64,000 nt of DNA from Bacteroidota bacterium (GTDB lineage Bacteria > Bacteroidota > Bacteroidia > Chitinophagales > Chitinophagaceae). Below the pieces are notes generated by a model. That model was not told the DNA's origin. It did no database searches and saw only the letters and a program-made list of their open reading frames with translations. Of the stretch, positions 42,871 through 52,355 are shown piece after piece (position 1 is the first letter of the stretch; each line of letters begins with the position of its first letter). Position numbers and translations under genes: made by a program. The DNA lies in the NCBI GenBank assembly GCA_023422565.1, contig JAFAGR010000032.1, forward strand, positions 1 to 64,000. The letters are read 5' to 3'.

Positions 42871-43608
42871 TTAAATCAGATAGAAGCAAAGGAATACAAA
42901 CACCCACACCAGATCTACAAAGTGCCAGTAAAGTCCGGCTTTTTCGATCATTTCATAATGCCCGCGCTGATCGAAGTGGCCAAGGCGAACTTTTATGTAC
43001 ATGATGATATTGATGATCACCCCGCTGAATACGTGGAAGCCGTGAAAGCCGGTGATGCCGAAGAAGAACCCGCCAAACAGCGCAGGGCCCGGCGTGGCTA
43101 CCATCTGCCCATTGTGCTCAACAAGGGGCCCATATGCATTTCTCATTATTGTTGTTGGCCATTGCTCAATCTTGCCATTCACCAATACATCCATTGAACC
43201 GGTAAGCATATGCGTCCACTCCCATGCCTGGCAGGCAAGGAAGGCGATACCCCCGAGAATGGTGAGAATCATATATTTCTCCACCCCTTTGCGGTTCATT
43301 TTATGGCCTTCATGTACGGCAAGTACCATGGTAACCGAACTGAAGATGAGGATGAAGGTCATCAAACTCACGAATGCCAGCGGAAGGTTCGCGTGCCCTG
43401 CAAAAGGGAAAGCGTTAAATACATGGTTTGGGTCAGGCCAGTAGTTTGAACTTAAGCGCACCGTGCCGTAGCTGATAAGAAAAGCGCCAAAAGTGAAGGC
43501 ATCACTCATCAGAAAGTACCACATCATCACCTTTCCGTAACTGGCGTTGTAAGGGCTTTTTCCCCCGCTCCACCATTTTGTTCCCGCAGGAATTGTTCCT
43601 GTTGCCAT
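42871..43608 (-). CDS. Cytochrome c oxidase subunit III (first copy)
   Basis: 245 residues, heme-copper oxidase subunit III family, with about seven transmembrane helices and the conserved late GFHGFHVFSGV and HFVDLVWVFVF segments. Subunit III protects the proton uptake path of subunit I. A second, shorter subunit III gene lies directly upstream, an arrangement common in Bacteroidota. Confidence 0.92.
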   Translation of the reverse strand: MATGTIPAGTKWWSGGKSPYNASYGKVMMWYFLMSDAFTFGAFLISYGTVRLSSNYWPDPNHVFNAFPFAGHANLPLAFVSLMTFILIFSSVTMVLAVHEGHKMNRKGVEKYMILTILGGIAFLACQAWEWTHMLTGSMDVLVNGKIEQWPTTIMRNAYGPLVEHNGQMVATPGPALFGGFFFGITGFHGFHVFSGVIINIIMYIKVRLGHFDQRGHYEMIEKAGLYWHFVDLVWVFVFLCFYLI

Positions 43609-43650
43609 ATTAATTGAGTTCTAAGTTTTTCAAATCATTTTTTCCGCCGG

Positions 43651-44226
43651 TTACCTGATCATCACCAGAAACACCAGCAGGTATATCCAAAGCAAGTCAA
43701 CAAAGTGCCAGTAAGTGCCCGCAAGTTGTACGGGAACCGAGCTGTATACCTTTTGCTTCCTGCTGAATGCTTTCAGCACCATCACTATCAGCGCAACTAT
43801 TCCGCCGAGTACGTGAAGGGCGTGAAGCCCAACGATAACGTACAGGAAGGAAACCGAAACGGTTGCATTCACTGTTAAACCCTGGTTCCACATATTGGTG
43901 AAACCAATGGTTTGTAAAACCATAAATACAATACCAAGCAATGCGGTAAGTAAAAGCAATTGCCTGTAACGCTTCATATGCCTGTCCCGAAAAGCACGGC
44001 CGGCAAGTATCATGGTTACGCTGCTTAATATTATTGCCAAAGAGCTGTACCAGAACGCCACCGGAATCTCAAAACTGATCCAGTTGGCCAGGTTCTTCTT
44101 TACGATGAGTGCGCTCGTTAAGCCGGCGAACATCATCAATATGCTTCCAATACCCATCCACAAGGTAAACTTGTAGGGATGTATCTTATTTCTTTGTTCC
44201 AGCGCCACAGTATTCATACTTTTCAA
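43651..44226 (-). CDS. Cytochrome c oxidase subunit III (second, short copy)
   Basis: 191 residues, five transmembrane helices, again the GLHALHVLGGI and HFVDLLWIYL landmarks of subunit III. The two copies differ widely, so they are not a recent duplication. The start could also be the in-frame ATG three codons later (44217). It lies between heme O synthase and the longer subunit III. Confidence 0.9.
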   Translation of the reverse strand: MKSMNTVALEQRNKIHPYKFTLWMGIGSILMMFAGLTSALIVKKNLANWISFEIPVAFWYSSLAIILSSVTMILAGRAFRDRHMKRYRQLLLLTALLGIVFMVLQTIGFTNMWNQGLTVNATVSVSFLYVIVGLHALHVLGGIVALIVMVLKAFSRKQKVYSSVPVQLAGTYWHFVDLLWIYLLVFLVMIR

Positions 44227-44243
44227 AATTCGGTTTAGCTGTT

Positions 44244-45179
44244 TTAAAGCTTATTCGCGTACAAGCTTAAGAAAACAACCATTAGATAAATATAACTTCC
44301 AAACATTACCATCCGTGCAGACTTCTTATCCATCTTCCGGTATAGGTTCACGCTCAAAAGTACCATTGCCAAGTTGCAGATCAGCACTATCCACATACTC
44401 ACCATTCCGCTCATCGGAAAATCTTTTACGCCCGGCAGTTCCATGTGAGGCAGCAAGCCGATAGGTATCATCAACATGCTGTAGATGATAGCCTGCAGCG
44501 CCGTGAACTTCGTCGGGCCTTTATCGCTTGGCAGGAGTTTAAAACCCGCCTTGCTGTAATCTTCATGCGCTACCCAGGCGATCGCCCAAAAGTGGGGGAA
44601 CTGCCAAAGGAATTGTATGGAGAACAGCACCCAACCTCCAATTGAAAATTCATTGGTAGCTGCCACCCAGCCGATAAGGCAGGGCAAGGCACCGGGAACT
44701 GCACCTACCAATACCGCAATGCTGTTCACTTTTTTCAGATAGGTGTATACAAAACCGTACAGAATTAAACTGAACAGCCCTAATGCCGCACTGGTGAAAT
44801 TGAAAAAATACCAGAGCATCATTACACCCGCCGCTGCGCAAACGCCCGCGAAGGTATATCCTTCCTGAACCGACATCCGCTTTGCTGCCACCGGTCTGCT
44901 TGAAGTCCGGCGCATCATGGCATCGGTTTCCCTTTCAAGCACCTGGTTTATCGCATTGGCAGAGCCGGTAATGAACATGCCTGCAACAAATAATAAAAGA
45001 ACTGTTGGCAGATGAAATTCAACATTGGGTGCGAGAAGGAAGGAGATCACCGAACTGAACACCACCATGAAGCTTAAAGTGAACTTGATCAGTTGAAAAT
45101 AATCTTTCACTTTGCTCGCCAATGCAAATGATGTTGAATTGGCTATGGTATGGTTCCGTTCCTCCATTTCTGCATGCAT
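44244..45179 (-). CDS. ctaB: Protoheme IX farnesyltransferase (heme O synthase)
   Basis: Adds a farnesyl group to heme B, the first step to heme A. 311 residues of the UbiA prenyltransferase fold with nine helices; the motif NAINQVLERETDAMMRRTSSRP near residue 79 and DKGPTK near 214 are typical. Heme A synthase, the next step, is at 19 kb instead of beside it. Confidence 0.95.
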   Translation of the reverse strand: MHAEMEERNHTIANSTSFALASKVKDYFQLIKFTLSFMVVFSSVISFLLAPNVEFHLPTVLLLFVAGMFITGSANAINQVLERETDAMMRRTSSRPVAAKRMSVQEGYTFAGVCAAAGVMMLWYFFNFTSAALGLFSLILYGFVYTYLKKVNSIAVLVGAVPGALPCLIGWVAATNEFSIGGWVLFSIQFLWQFPHFWAIAWVAHEDYSKAGFKLLPSDKGPTKFTALQAIIYSMLMIPIGLLPHMELPGVKDFPMSGMVSMWIVLICNLAMVLLSVNLYRKMDKKSARMVMFGSYIYLMVVFLSLYANKL

Positions 45180-45228
45180 GTTTCCTCATCTGCCACGGGA
45201 AACAAACCCTTTATTTTAATGAACTTAA

Positions 45229-47031
45229 TTAATGCTTGCTTTCATCTTCAGTAACCGGGGTTACCTGTGTGATGAAGTCTTTTCCATCTTTACTGTAATC
45301 ATATGGCCAACGGTGTACTTCCGGAATTTCTCCCACCCAGTTTCCATGGCCCGGGCGAATTGGCGTTGTCCACTCCAACGTGTTTGCTTTCCATGGATTC
45401 TCTTCGGTTACTCTTCTTCCTTTCCAGATGCTGTAGAAGAAGTTGAATACAAAAAGCAACTGTGTAAGGAAAACCAAAATCACAACTATGCTGATGAACT
45501 GGTTCAGTCCGTCAAACATCTTAAATGATTCCCAGTTTGAATAATCATAATAACGGCGAGGCATACCCGCTAAACCCGTGTAGTGCATCGGCCAGAAAAT
45601 AAGGTACGCGCCAATCAGCGTTATCCAGAAGTGAATGTAGGCAAGCGTGTTGTTCATGTACCTGCCGTACATTTTAGGGAACCAGTGATAGATGCCGGCA
45701 AACATTCCGAAGAAGGCAGCCACACCCATTACAAGGTGGAAATGCGCGATAATGAAATAGGTATCGTGAAGCTGAATATCAAGCGCGGCATTACCTACGA
45801 AAATTCCTGTTAAGCCCCCGCTGATGAACATGCTCACAAAGCCAATGGCAAAAAGCATCGCCGGCGTGAAACGGATGTTACCGCGCCAGATCGTAGTAAG
45901 CCAGTTGAACACTTTGATAGCGGAGGGCACCGCGATCAGCAGCGTAAGTAATACGAATATCGACCCAAGGAATGGATTCATTCCCGTTACAAACATGTGA
46001 TGCGCCCAAACGATGAAGGCCAGGATGGTGATGGCAAAGAATGAGAAAACCATCGCCATGTAACCGAAGATCGGCTTACGGCTGTTAACCGATATAATTT
46101 CAGAGGCCATACCCATGGCAGGAAGAATAACGATGTACACCTCCGGGTGGCCAAGGAACCAGAACAAGTGCTGGAAAAGGATCGCACTTCCACCTTCATT
46201 CGGTAATACTTTACCCGCAACAATGATGTCGCTGAGGAAGAAGCTCGTGCCAAGGTTACGGTCGAAAAGAAGAAGTATAGCGCCTGATAACAATACAGGG
46301 AATGAAAGAACGCCAAGCACTGCAGTGAAAAACAATCCCCAAACCGTAAGCGGAAGGCGGGTCATACTCATGCCCTTGGTGCGCATGTTCAAAATTGTGG
46401 TGATGTAGTTCAAACCTCCGAGTAGCTGGGAGATAATGAACAGCGCCATTGATATCAGCCAAAGGTCCATTCCTATTTTACTTCCGGGGGATGCATCGCC
46501 AAGTGCGCTCAGTGGAGGATAGATTGTCCACCCGCCCGATGCAGGGCCTGTTTGTACAAAGAGAGAGGCGCCCATTACAATTGAAGCGATAAAGAAGAAC
46601 CAGTAACTAAGCATGTTAAGCATCGGGGAGGCCATATCTCTCGCGCCGATCTGCAACGGAATAAGGAAGTTGGCAAAAGTGCCGCTAAGCCCCGCCGTTA
46701 GTACGAAGAACACGAGGATGGTTCCGTGCATGGTTACGAGAGCGTAGTAAAATTCCGGAGAAAGTATTCCACCCGGAGCCCAGCTTCCTAAAAGGTCTTC
46801 CAAAAATGGAAATGCAGTGTTGGGGAAACCAAGCTGCAAACGGAAGATCACGGAAAACAACGCACCCACTATCGCCCAAATGATACCTGTGATCAGGAAC
46901 TGCTTGGCAATGGTTTTATGATCCTGGCTGAAAACATACTTGGTGATGAATGTTTCATGATGATGATGCTCATGATGGGCATCATGGCCGGAATGTAGGT
47001 GTGAATCGTGCAAGGAAACTACGCTGCTCAT
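45229..47031 (-). CDS. ctaD: Cytochrome c oxidase subunit I
   Basis: Catalytic subunit that reduces O2 and pumps protons. 600 residues, about 12 helices. The GHPEVYI motif, with the cross-linked Tyr and the Glu of A1-type oxidases, is present, as are the HDTYFIIAHFHLVMG heme ligands. A long His-rich N-terminus (residues 9-26) is unusual and could bind metal, but it may simply be a low-complexity tail. Confidence 0.97.
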   Translation of the reverse strand: MSSVVSLHDSHLHSGHDAHHEHHHHETFITKYVFSQDHKTIAKQFLITGIIWAIVGALFSVIFRLQLGFPNTAFPFLEDLLGSWAPGGILSPEFYYALVTMHGTILVFFVLTAGLSGTFANFLIPLQIGARDMASPMLNMLSYWFFFIASIVMGASLFVQTGPASGGWTIYPPLSALGDASPGSKIGMDLWLISMALFIISQLLGGLNYITTILNMRTKGMSMTRLPLTVWGLFFTAVLGVLSFPVLLSGAILLLFDRNLGTSFFLSDIIVAGKVLPNEGGSAILFQHLFWFLGHPEVYIVILPAMGMASEIISVNSRKPIFGYMAMVFSFFAITILAFIVWAHHMFVTGMNPFLGSIFVLLTLLIAVPSAIKVFNWLTTIWRGNIRFTPAMLFAIGFVSMFISGGLTGIFVGNAALDIQLHDTYFIIAHFHLVMGVAAFFGMFAGIYHWFPKMYGRYMNNTLAYIHFWITLIGAYLIFWPMHYTGLAGMPRRYYDYSNWESFKMFDGLNQFISIVVILVFLTQLLFVFNFFYSIWKGRRVTEENPWKANTLEWTTPIRPGHGNWVGEIPEVHRWPYDYSKDGKDFITQVTPVTEDESKH

Positions 47032-47055
47032 AATATAAATAAATTAAAAAACCTA

Positions 47056-48120
47056 TTAGTTAATAACTGCTGCCTGTGCCAATGGTGCGCTTGCCGTGTC
47101 GGTAGTATTTGCCGGGGCCGGAGCTGCCGCAGGGGCTTTATCAGGAAACAGTGCAAAATATTCCGGCTTCTGCGACGCAAGCCATTTGTTATATCCTTCT
47201 TCAGTATCTACAACCACCACGCCTCTCATTGAAAAGTGGCCATTACCGCACATCTGGTCGCATGCAATTTCATAAACGAAGTTCGGGTTGCCGGTTCTCA
47301 CCTTCATCTCTTCTGTGGTATACTTTGGCGTAAACCAGAGTGTGGTAGGAATACCGGGCACTGCATCCATCTTCTGGCGGAAGTGAGGCAAACCCACACT
47401 GTGTATCACATCCTGCGCATGAATAACCAGTTTCACCGGGCGGCCTACGGGAATACGCATTTCAGTGGTGCGGATATCGTCATGGCTTTCCGGATCATTA
47501 AAATCAACGGCAAGACTGTTACCGGATGGTTTGTTATAAAGTTTGAAATTCTTCTGCCCGAAAATTCCGTCCTTACCCGGGTAGCGCATATCCCAGCCAA
47601 ACTGGTGGCCTGTTATCTCTACCAAAAGATGGTCTTTCGGAGGATCGCCTGTTATCTTGAACCAGAATTTTAAACCAATAACGATCAGTATGGTCAGGGT
47701 TAATGCAGGAATGGTTGTCCAGATAATTTCAAGCTTGTTGTTGTGCGGAAAGAAGTATGCTTTTCTGGTATCGCTTTCCTGGTATTTATAAGAAAACCAG
47801 AATAACAAAATTTGCGTGATCACAAATACAACACCGGTGATGGCGATAGTAACCATCATCATAGAATCGATCTCTTCTCCTTCGATAGATGCGGACCCTT
47901 GTGGAAACAATGTTTTCCCATAATACAGATGATTGCAGTACCATGCGCCGGCAAGGCCGAGAACGAGGAAGACCAGCATCAGGAATGCATTGATCTTGTT
48001 GTTTTGTTTCCTCGACTTTTCTTCGCCCTTAAGTATACTCACATACTCGCTTGCCTTGGCTATTTGAAAAATAACCACAATGATCATGACAACTATGGCA
48101 ACCACAAACAGATCTTTCAT
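47056..48120 (-). CDS. ctaC: Cytochrome c oxidase subunit II
   Basis: 354 residues: four N-terminal membrane helices, then the cupredoxin domain. The CuA ligands are visible in the CDQMCGNGHFSM segment near residue 295, with the upstream ETGHQFGW aromatic cluster that receives electrons. A C-terminal Ala/Pro tail ends the protein, without an attached cytochrome c domain, so this is an aa3-type rather than caa3-type oxidase. Confidence 0.95.
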   Translation of the reverse strand: MKDLFVVAIVVMIIVVIFQIAKASEYVSILKGEEKSRKQNNKINAFLMLVFLVLGLAGAWYCNHLYYGKTLFPQGSASIEGEEIDSMMMVTIAITGVVFVITQILLFWFSYKYQESDTRKAYFFPHNNKLEIIWTTIPALTLTILIVIGLKFWFKITGDPPKDHLLVEITGHQFGWDMRYPGKDGIFGQKNFKLYNKPSGNSLAVDFNDPESHDDIRTTEMRIPVGRPVKLVIHAQDVIHSVGLPHFRQKMDAVPGIPTTLWFTPKYTTEEMKVRTGNPNFVYEIACDQMCGNGHFSMRGVVVVDTEEGYNKWLASQKPEYFALFPDKAPAAAPAPANTTDTASAPLAQAAVIN

Positions 48121-48191
48121 TTTTTATTAGTTTTTGTTTCTCTTTCTATAAAGAGATGCCGCTCAGTTTTGTATTTTCTCTTGTTTCTTTT

Positions 48192-49442
48192 TTATGTATG
48201 GTGTATCATACTTTCTTTCATGAAAGGATGATATTTCGCATTCAATGGATATTTGGTGAGGTATCTTCCTACAGACCACATGATAAGCCCGATGAAAAGA
48301 CATGCAACTCCAAATTCAAAAGGCATAAGCTGTGCATGGTCGCGCATCGTTCCAGGCATCACCATCTGGTAGAAATCTATCCAGTGACCAAAGATGATAA
48401 GCACGGCCATGAAGGTGATCAAGGTCCAGTTCCGCTTGGTTCCTTTCTTCATCAATATCAAAAGCGGTGCAAGGAAGTTCACGATCAGGTTAAAGAAGAA
48501 AATGCCTTTATAGGGACCAGCCTTTTCAGCCGTTCCTATCCTTTCTACAAAATACTTTGTTTCCTCAGGCTGGTTACTGTACCAGATGAGCATGTATTGT
48601 GAAAACCAGAGATAGGTCCAGAAAATAGAAAACGCGAACATGAACTTACCGAGATCGTGCAGGTGCTCTTCTGTAACAAACTCAAGCTGTCCGCGGTTCT
48701 TCAGCCAAACCACAAACAAGGCAATAAGCGCAATACCTGCCACGAATGTGCTTGCGAAGGTGTACCAGCTATACATGGTGCTGTACCAATGCGCGTCGAT
48801 GCTCATCAGCCAAAGCCATGGCAATGTAGAAGCCACTGAAAGCGTAAACACTACGGTGAACAGTGATGCCCAAACTGTATTGTCCCATATCCATTTTTTT
48901 GAAGTTTCATAATCCATCGGGCCTTTATCAGTTTGATGGCTAAGGCTGCGCATTTTCTTGCCGAGCAACCACCACAGGCCAACAGAAATTATAGAGAATA
49001 CAGAAAAGAATATGGGGTTCAAAAATCCTTTCTTTCCATTCAATATGGCGTCGTGAGCTACAGCATCTTTATCAAGCCAATGATAAATATCTGTACGTCC
49101 GCCCCAAACAATTGAAAGCACGATCACTAAAGTTAGCACACCTAATACCGGCACCGCGCTTGAAATAGCCTCGGTAACCCTGCGGAATGCTACCTGCCAT
49201 CCGCCCATTGCCATGGTGGTAACACAGAGGAAAAACATTGCTGCGTTCACCACCAGCAGAAAGTACACGCTGTTTTGCAAAAGCACAGCCCAGAAGCGTG
49301 TGCTGTTTACATTCTCACCGTGGCCTGCATGTGCAAACGGATGATACATGATAAAGCCATACAGCAATGCGATGATACCGGCGATAATTAAACCCAGTGT
49401 CCATTTTTTGTAACTGCCCGGTAATTCAAATTGATGATTCAT
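48192..49442 (-). CDS. actF: Alternative complex III subunit ActF
   Basis: Integral membrane subunit of quinol:cytochrome c/oxidase oxidoreductase. 416 residues and about ten helices; ActF is a shorter relative of the NrfD-type ActC. Its position between ActE and the oxidase subunit II gene is standard for Bacteroidota. Cofactor-free as far as can be seen. Confidence 0.9.
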   Translation of the reverse strand: MNHQFELPGSYKKWTLGLIIAGIIALLYGFIMYHPFAHAGHGENVNSTRFWAVLLQNSVYFLLVVNAAMFFLCVTTMAMGGWQVAFRRVTEAISSAVPVLGVLTLVIVLSIVWGGRTDIYHWLDKDAVAHDAILNGKKGFLNPIFFSVFSIISVGLWWLLGKKMRSLSHQTDKGPMDYETSKKWIWDNTVWASLFTVVFTLSVASTLPWLWLMSIDAHWYSTMYSWYTFASTFVAGIALIALFVVWLKNRGQLEFVTEEHLHDLGKFMFAFSIFWTYLWFSQYMLIWYSNQPEETKYFVERIGTAEKAGPYKGIFFFNLIVNFLAPLLILMKKGTKRNWTLITFMAVLIIFGHWIDFYQMVMPGTMRDHAQLMPFEFGVACLFIGLIMWSVGRYLTKYPLNAKYHPFMKESMIHHT

Positions 49443-49462
49443 CTAAAAAGTATTTTTCTGTG

Positions 49463-50104
49463 TTATCCTTTTTTGGTTGTGTCTGTTGCCGCAGGTGCTG
49501 TAGCGTCTGCCGCCGGCTGCAGCGTACGGATGTAATTGATCACCATCCAACGCTGGCGCCTGTCTAATTGCGATGCATAACTTCCCATAAGCCCTTTTCC
49601 ATACGTTACGGCATGAAACATGGTTCCATCACTCATTGCTACATAATTGGGAAGTGTAAGGTTGGCCACACCGCCAATTTTCCCGCTGGTAGATAATGGA
49701 CCGTTTCCTGCACCTTTATCTCCATGGCATATGGCGCAATTGATCTGCCACAGGCGCTGTGCTTCAGGCATTTCAATTATGCTCATGTCTTTTATCGGGT
49801 TCTGCAAAGATGCGCTGAGCCTGTATCCCGTGCTGTCATTCGAACCGGTGTAAGGCAATTCCTCGCCTCTTTTCACAGTGCCCTGCACGGGGTGCGCATT
49901 ATAATAAAATGCCTTCCCGCCGCGCTTTGATTCGTCAGTAGTAACTATTGATGAATCGTGGCCTGCATAAGCCTCGTACGCCCTGCTATAGGCCATGTCC
50001 GGCATATAAACGCGGCCTGGATTATTTCCGCCGGCATTGCATCCAACGATAGTTGCACTTGCGGCGGCAATTGCCAAAACACTGAATATTTTAAACTTTT
50101 TCAT
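49463..50104 (-). CDS. actE: Alternative complex III monoheme cytochrome c, ActE
   Basis: 213 residues. The N-terminus is a lipoprotein-like signal (residues 1-22, Cys in VGCNAGG), then a monoheme cytochrome c domain with CAICH near residue 121 and a Met ligand in GLMGSY. It passes electrons from ActA towards the oxidase. The C-terminus is Ala/Thr-rich. Confidence 0.92.
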   Translation of the reverse strand: MKKFKIFSVLAIAAASATIVGCNAGGNNPGRVYMPDMAYSRAYEAYAGHDSSIVTTDESKRGGKAFYYNAHPVQGTVKRGEELPYTGSNDSTGYRLSASLQNPIKDMSIIEMPEAQRLWQINCAICHGDKGAGNGPLSTSGKIGGVANLTLPNYVAMSDGTMFHAVTYGKGLMGSYASQLDRRQRWMVINYIRTLQPAADATAPAATDTTKKG

Positions 50105-50136
50105 CCGTACGCTTATTACTATTATAGCATCTTAAA

Positions 50137-50727
50137 TCAATATCCTATTTCGTCGCGATACAATTTCTGTTCGCGATCATATCTTCCAAGCCACCAGCCT
50201 GTTTCGGCAACCTGCACATTCACTTCAGTGGCGCCGGCGTTTTGTAAAAACTGTTGAACCTCGCTGTCGTTGGTTCTGTCTGTACACTCAATTGCCATAA
50301 CAAAAAGATCATCGGTTGCACGTGGATGGAAATGGTGCTTCTTCACAAAAGGCGACAGCTGGCAGAGATAGCAAAATGTCAATACCATGCCCACCGCTGA
50401 AAACAACACCGTCAATTCAAAGGTGATGGGTATCCATGCAGGGAGCGCGAAGAAAGGTTTACCACCGATGTTTATCGGCCAGTCTTTCGTAAAGATCCAG
50501 CTCATGAAACCAAGTGCGGTACAGGTTCCCGCAACCGCGTAAATAAAACCGGCGGTGTGCAGGCTTGTTTCGCGGATGCCCATTGCATGATCAAGGCCAT
50601 GCACCGGGAAAGGTGTGTACACATCGTGGATCTTGTAGCCCGCCTTACGAACATTCTTCACGGCAGGAAACAGCACGGCTTCATCATCAAAAGCCCCCAC
50701 CACAAATTTTTTAATTCCTCCAGCCAT
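50137..50727 (-). CDS. actD: Alternative complex III subunit ActD (DUF3341)
   Basis: 196 residues, DUF3341 family, two central transmembrane helices flanked by soluble ends. ActD connects ActC and the cytochromes; it has no cofactor. Located between ActC and ActE as expected. Confidence 0.92.
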   Translation of the reverse strand: MAGGIKKFVVGAFDDEAVLFPAVKNVRKAGYKIHDVYTPFPVHGLDHAMGIRETSLHTAGFIYAVAGTCTALGFMSWIFTKDWPINIGGKPFFALPAWIPITFELTVLFSAVGMVLTFCYLCQLSPFVKKHHFHPRATDDLFVMAIECTDRTNDSEVQQFLQNAGATEVNVQVAETGWWLGRYDREQKLYRDEIGY

Positions 50728-50799
50728 ATTTTTCAGCTTTTATTTTTCGCCGGCCGAAACCGGCATTCTTTCATTTTCGTTTATCCTACACCGTTAGCA

Positions 50800-52257
50800 T
50801 CAATGCGCGTGCGCATGGCCAACTTCCTCCTGGTAAAAACGATCGGGATCCGCTTTTTCTATCTCGGTCATCTTCGCCTTATAATTTTCACCGCTCGTTT
50901 TCAAAATTGATTTGATCTCCGCCACGGCAATTACCGGGAAGTATTTTGCAAACAGGAAGAAGCAGGTGAAGAACAACCCGAACGTACCGAGGTAGAATCC
51001 GATCTCGTAAATGGTCGGACTGTAATAATTACTCCAGCTCGAAGGAAGGAAGTCCCTGTAAATTGAAGTAACGATGATCACGAAACGCTCATACCACATT
51101 CCGATGTTTACAATAATACTCATGAAGAAGGTAACGGTAATGTTGCGGCGCAGTTTGCGGCTCCAGAAAAGCTGGGGCGAAACCACGTTACAGAACATCA
51201 TCAACCAGTAGCTCCATCCGTACGGGCTCATAATGTTAGCCCTGTTCTCTTTGAACGCGTACCACTCGTACGGGTTCTGGCCGTACCAGGCAATGAAGAG
51301 CTCCGTCAGGTATGCGCAACCCACAATGCTACCTGTTAACACGATCACCTTGTTCATCGCCTCGATGTGGCCCAGGGTGATATAATCCTGCAGGTTCATC
51401 ACCTTGCGAACAACGATCAACAGCGTTTGCACCATGGCGAATCCGCTGAAGATGGCACCCGCAACGAAGTAGGGCGGGAAGATGGTGGTATGCCAGCCGG
51501 GAATTACCGAGGTGGCAAAGTCAAAAGATACTATCGTATGTACACTCAATACAAGCGGTGTACTTAAACCGGCAAGTACCAGTGAAAGAGACTCATGGCG
51601 CTGCCAGTGTTTTGTGCTGCCCGTCCAACCGAAAGCGGCAACACCATATAATAGTTTACGAAGTTTTGTTTTTGCGCGATCACGAACTGTTGCCAGGTCA
51701 GGCAGTAAGCCTGAATACCAGAACAACAATGAAACGGTGAAGTAAGTGGAGATCGCGAATACGTCCCAAAGAAGCGGTGAGTTAAAGTTTACCCACAGCG
51801 GACCACGTGTATTGGGATAAGGCAATACGAAGAAGGCCATCCATACACGGCCCATGTGCCAGATCGGGAACTGGCCTGCGCACATAACCGCGAAGATTGT
51901 CATGGCCTCAGCAGCACGGTTCACACCTGTTCTCCAGCCCTGGCGGAAAAGAAGAAGGATGGCGGAGATAAGCGTTCCGGCGTGACCAATACCTACCCAC
52001 CATACGAAGTTGGTGATATCCCAACCCCAGCCGATGGTTTTGTTCAGGTTCCACTGGCCGACACCATAAGTAACCTCGCGGTAAACACTGTACACCCCGA
52101 AAAGCAGAAGTGCCACACTAATCCAGAAACCAATGTACCACAACTTAGTGGGCTTCATCTCTATCGGGCTGATGATGTCTTCCGTAACCTGGTGGTAGGT
52201 TTTATTACCATTCACCAACGGTTCCCTTTGTTGCGATTCGTATTTGAGTAATGACAT
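50800..52257 (-). CDS. actC: Alternative complex III NrfD-like membrane subunit ActC
   Basis: 485 residues, NrfD/PsrC family, about ten membrane helices, which holds the menaquinol-binding site. The WWVGIGHAGTLISA segment near residue 90 and the PHH-less quinone-site region agree with ActC. The intergenic region upstream (towards actB) holds the heptamer repeat at 52265. Confidence 0.93.
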   Translation of the reverse strand: MSLLKYESQQREPLVNGNKTYHQVTEDIISPIEMKPTKLWYIGFWISVALLLFGVYSVYREVTYGVGQWNLNKTIGWGWDITNFVWWVGIGHAGTLISAILLLFRQGWRTGVNRAAEAMTIFAVMCAGQFPIWHMGRVWMAFFVLPYPNTRGPLWVNFNSPLLWDVFAISTYFTVSLLFWYSGLLPDLATVRDRAKTKLRKLLYGVAAFGWTGSTKHWQRHESLSLVLAGLSTPLVLSVHTIVSFDFATSVIPGWHTTIFPPYFVAGAIFSGFAMVQTLLIVVRKVMNLQDYITLGHIEAMNKVIVLTGSIVGCAYLTELFIAWYGQNPYEWYAFKENRANIMSPYGWSYWLMMFCNVVSPQLFWSRKLRRNITVTFFMSIIVNIGMWYERFVIIVTSIYRDFLPSSWSNYYSPTIYEIGFYLGTFGLFFTCFFLFAKYFPVIAVAEIKSILKTSGENYKAKMTEIEKADPDRFYQEEVGHAHAH

Positions 52258-52264
52258 ATTCTGA

Positions 52265-52299
52265 AGTATAAAGTCAAAAGTCCAAAGTCAAAAGTTGGA
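52265..52299. repeat. Heptanucleotide-period repeat inside the ACIII operon
   Basis: Units AGTATAA AGTCAAA AGTCCAA AGTCAAA AGTTGGA in the 98-base gap between actB and actC. An AT-rich stretch (52306-52345) follows. This is the only such repeat found within an operon. Confidence 0.8.
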
Positions 52300-52355
52300 A
52301 ATTCCTTCGCTCTTAATTTTTACTTTTTATTTTTTAAATTTTTACTTGCCTGTTG

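Noticed and set aside
50745..50775. GCCGG/CCGGC hairpin between actD and actC as a terminator
   Set aside because: Five-base stem without a T-run in the direction of transcription, inside an operon.
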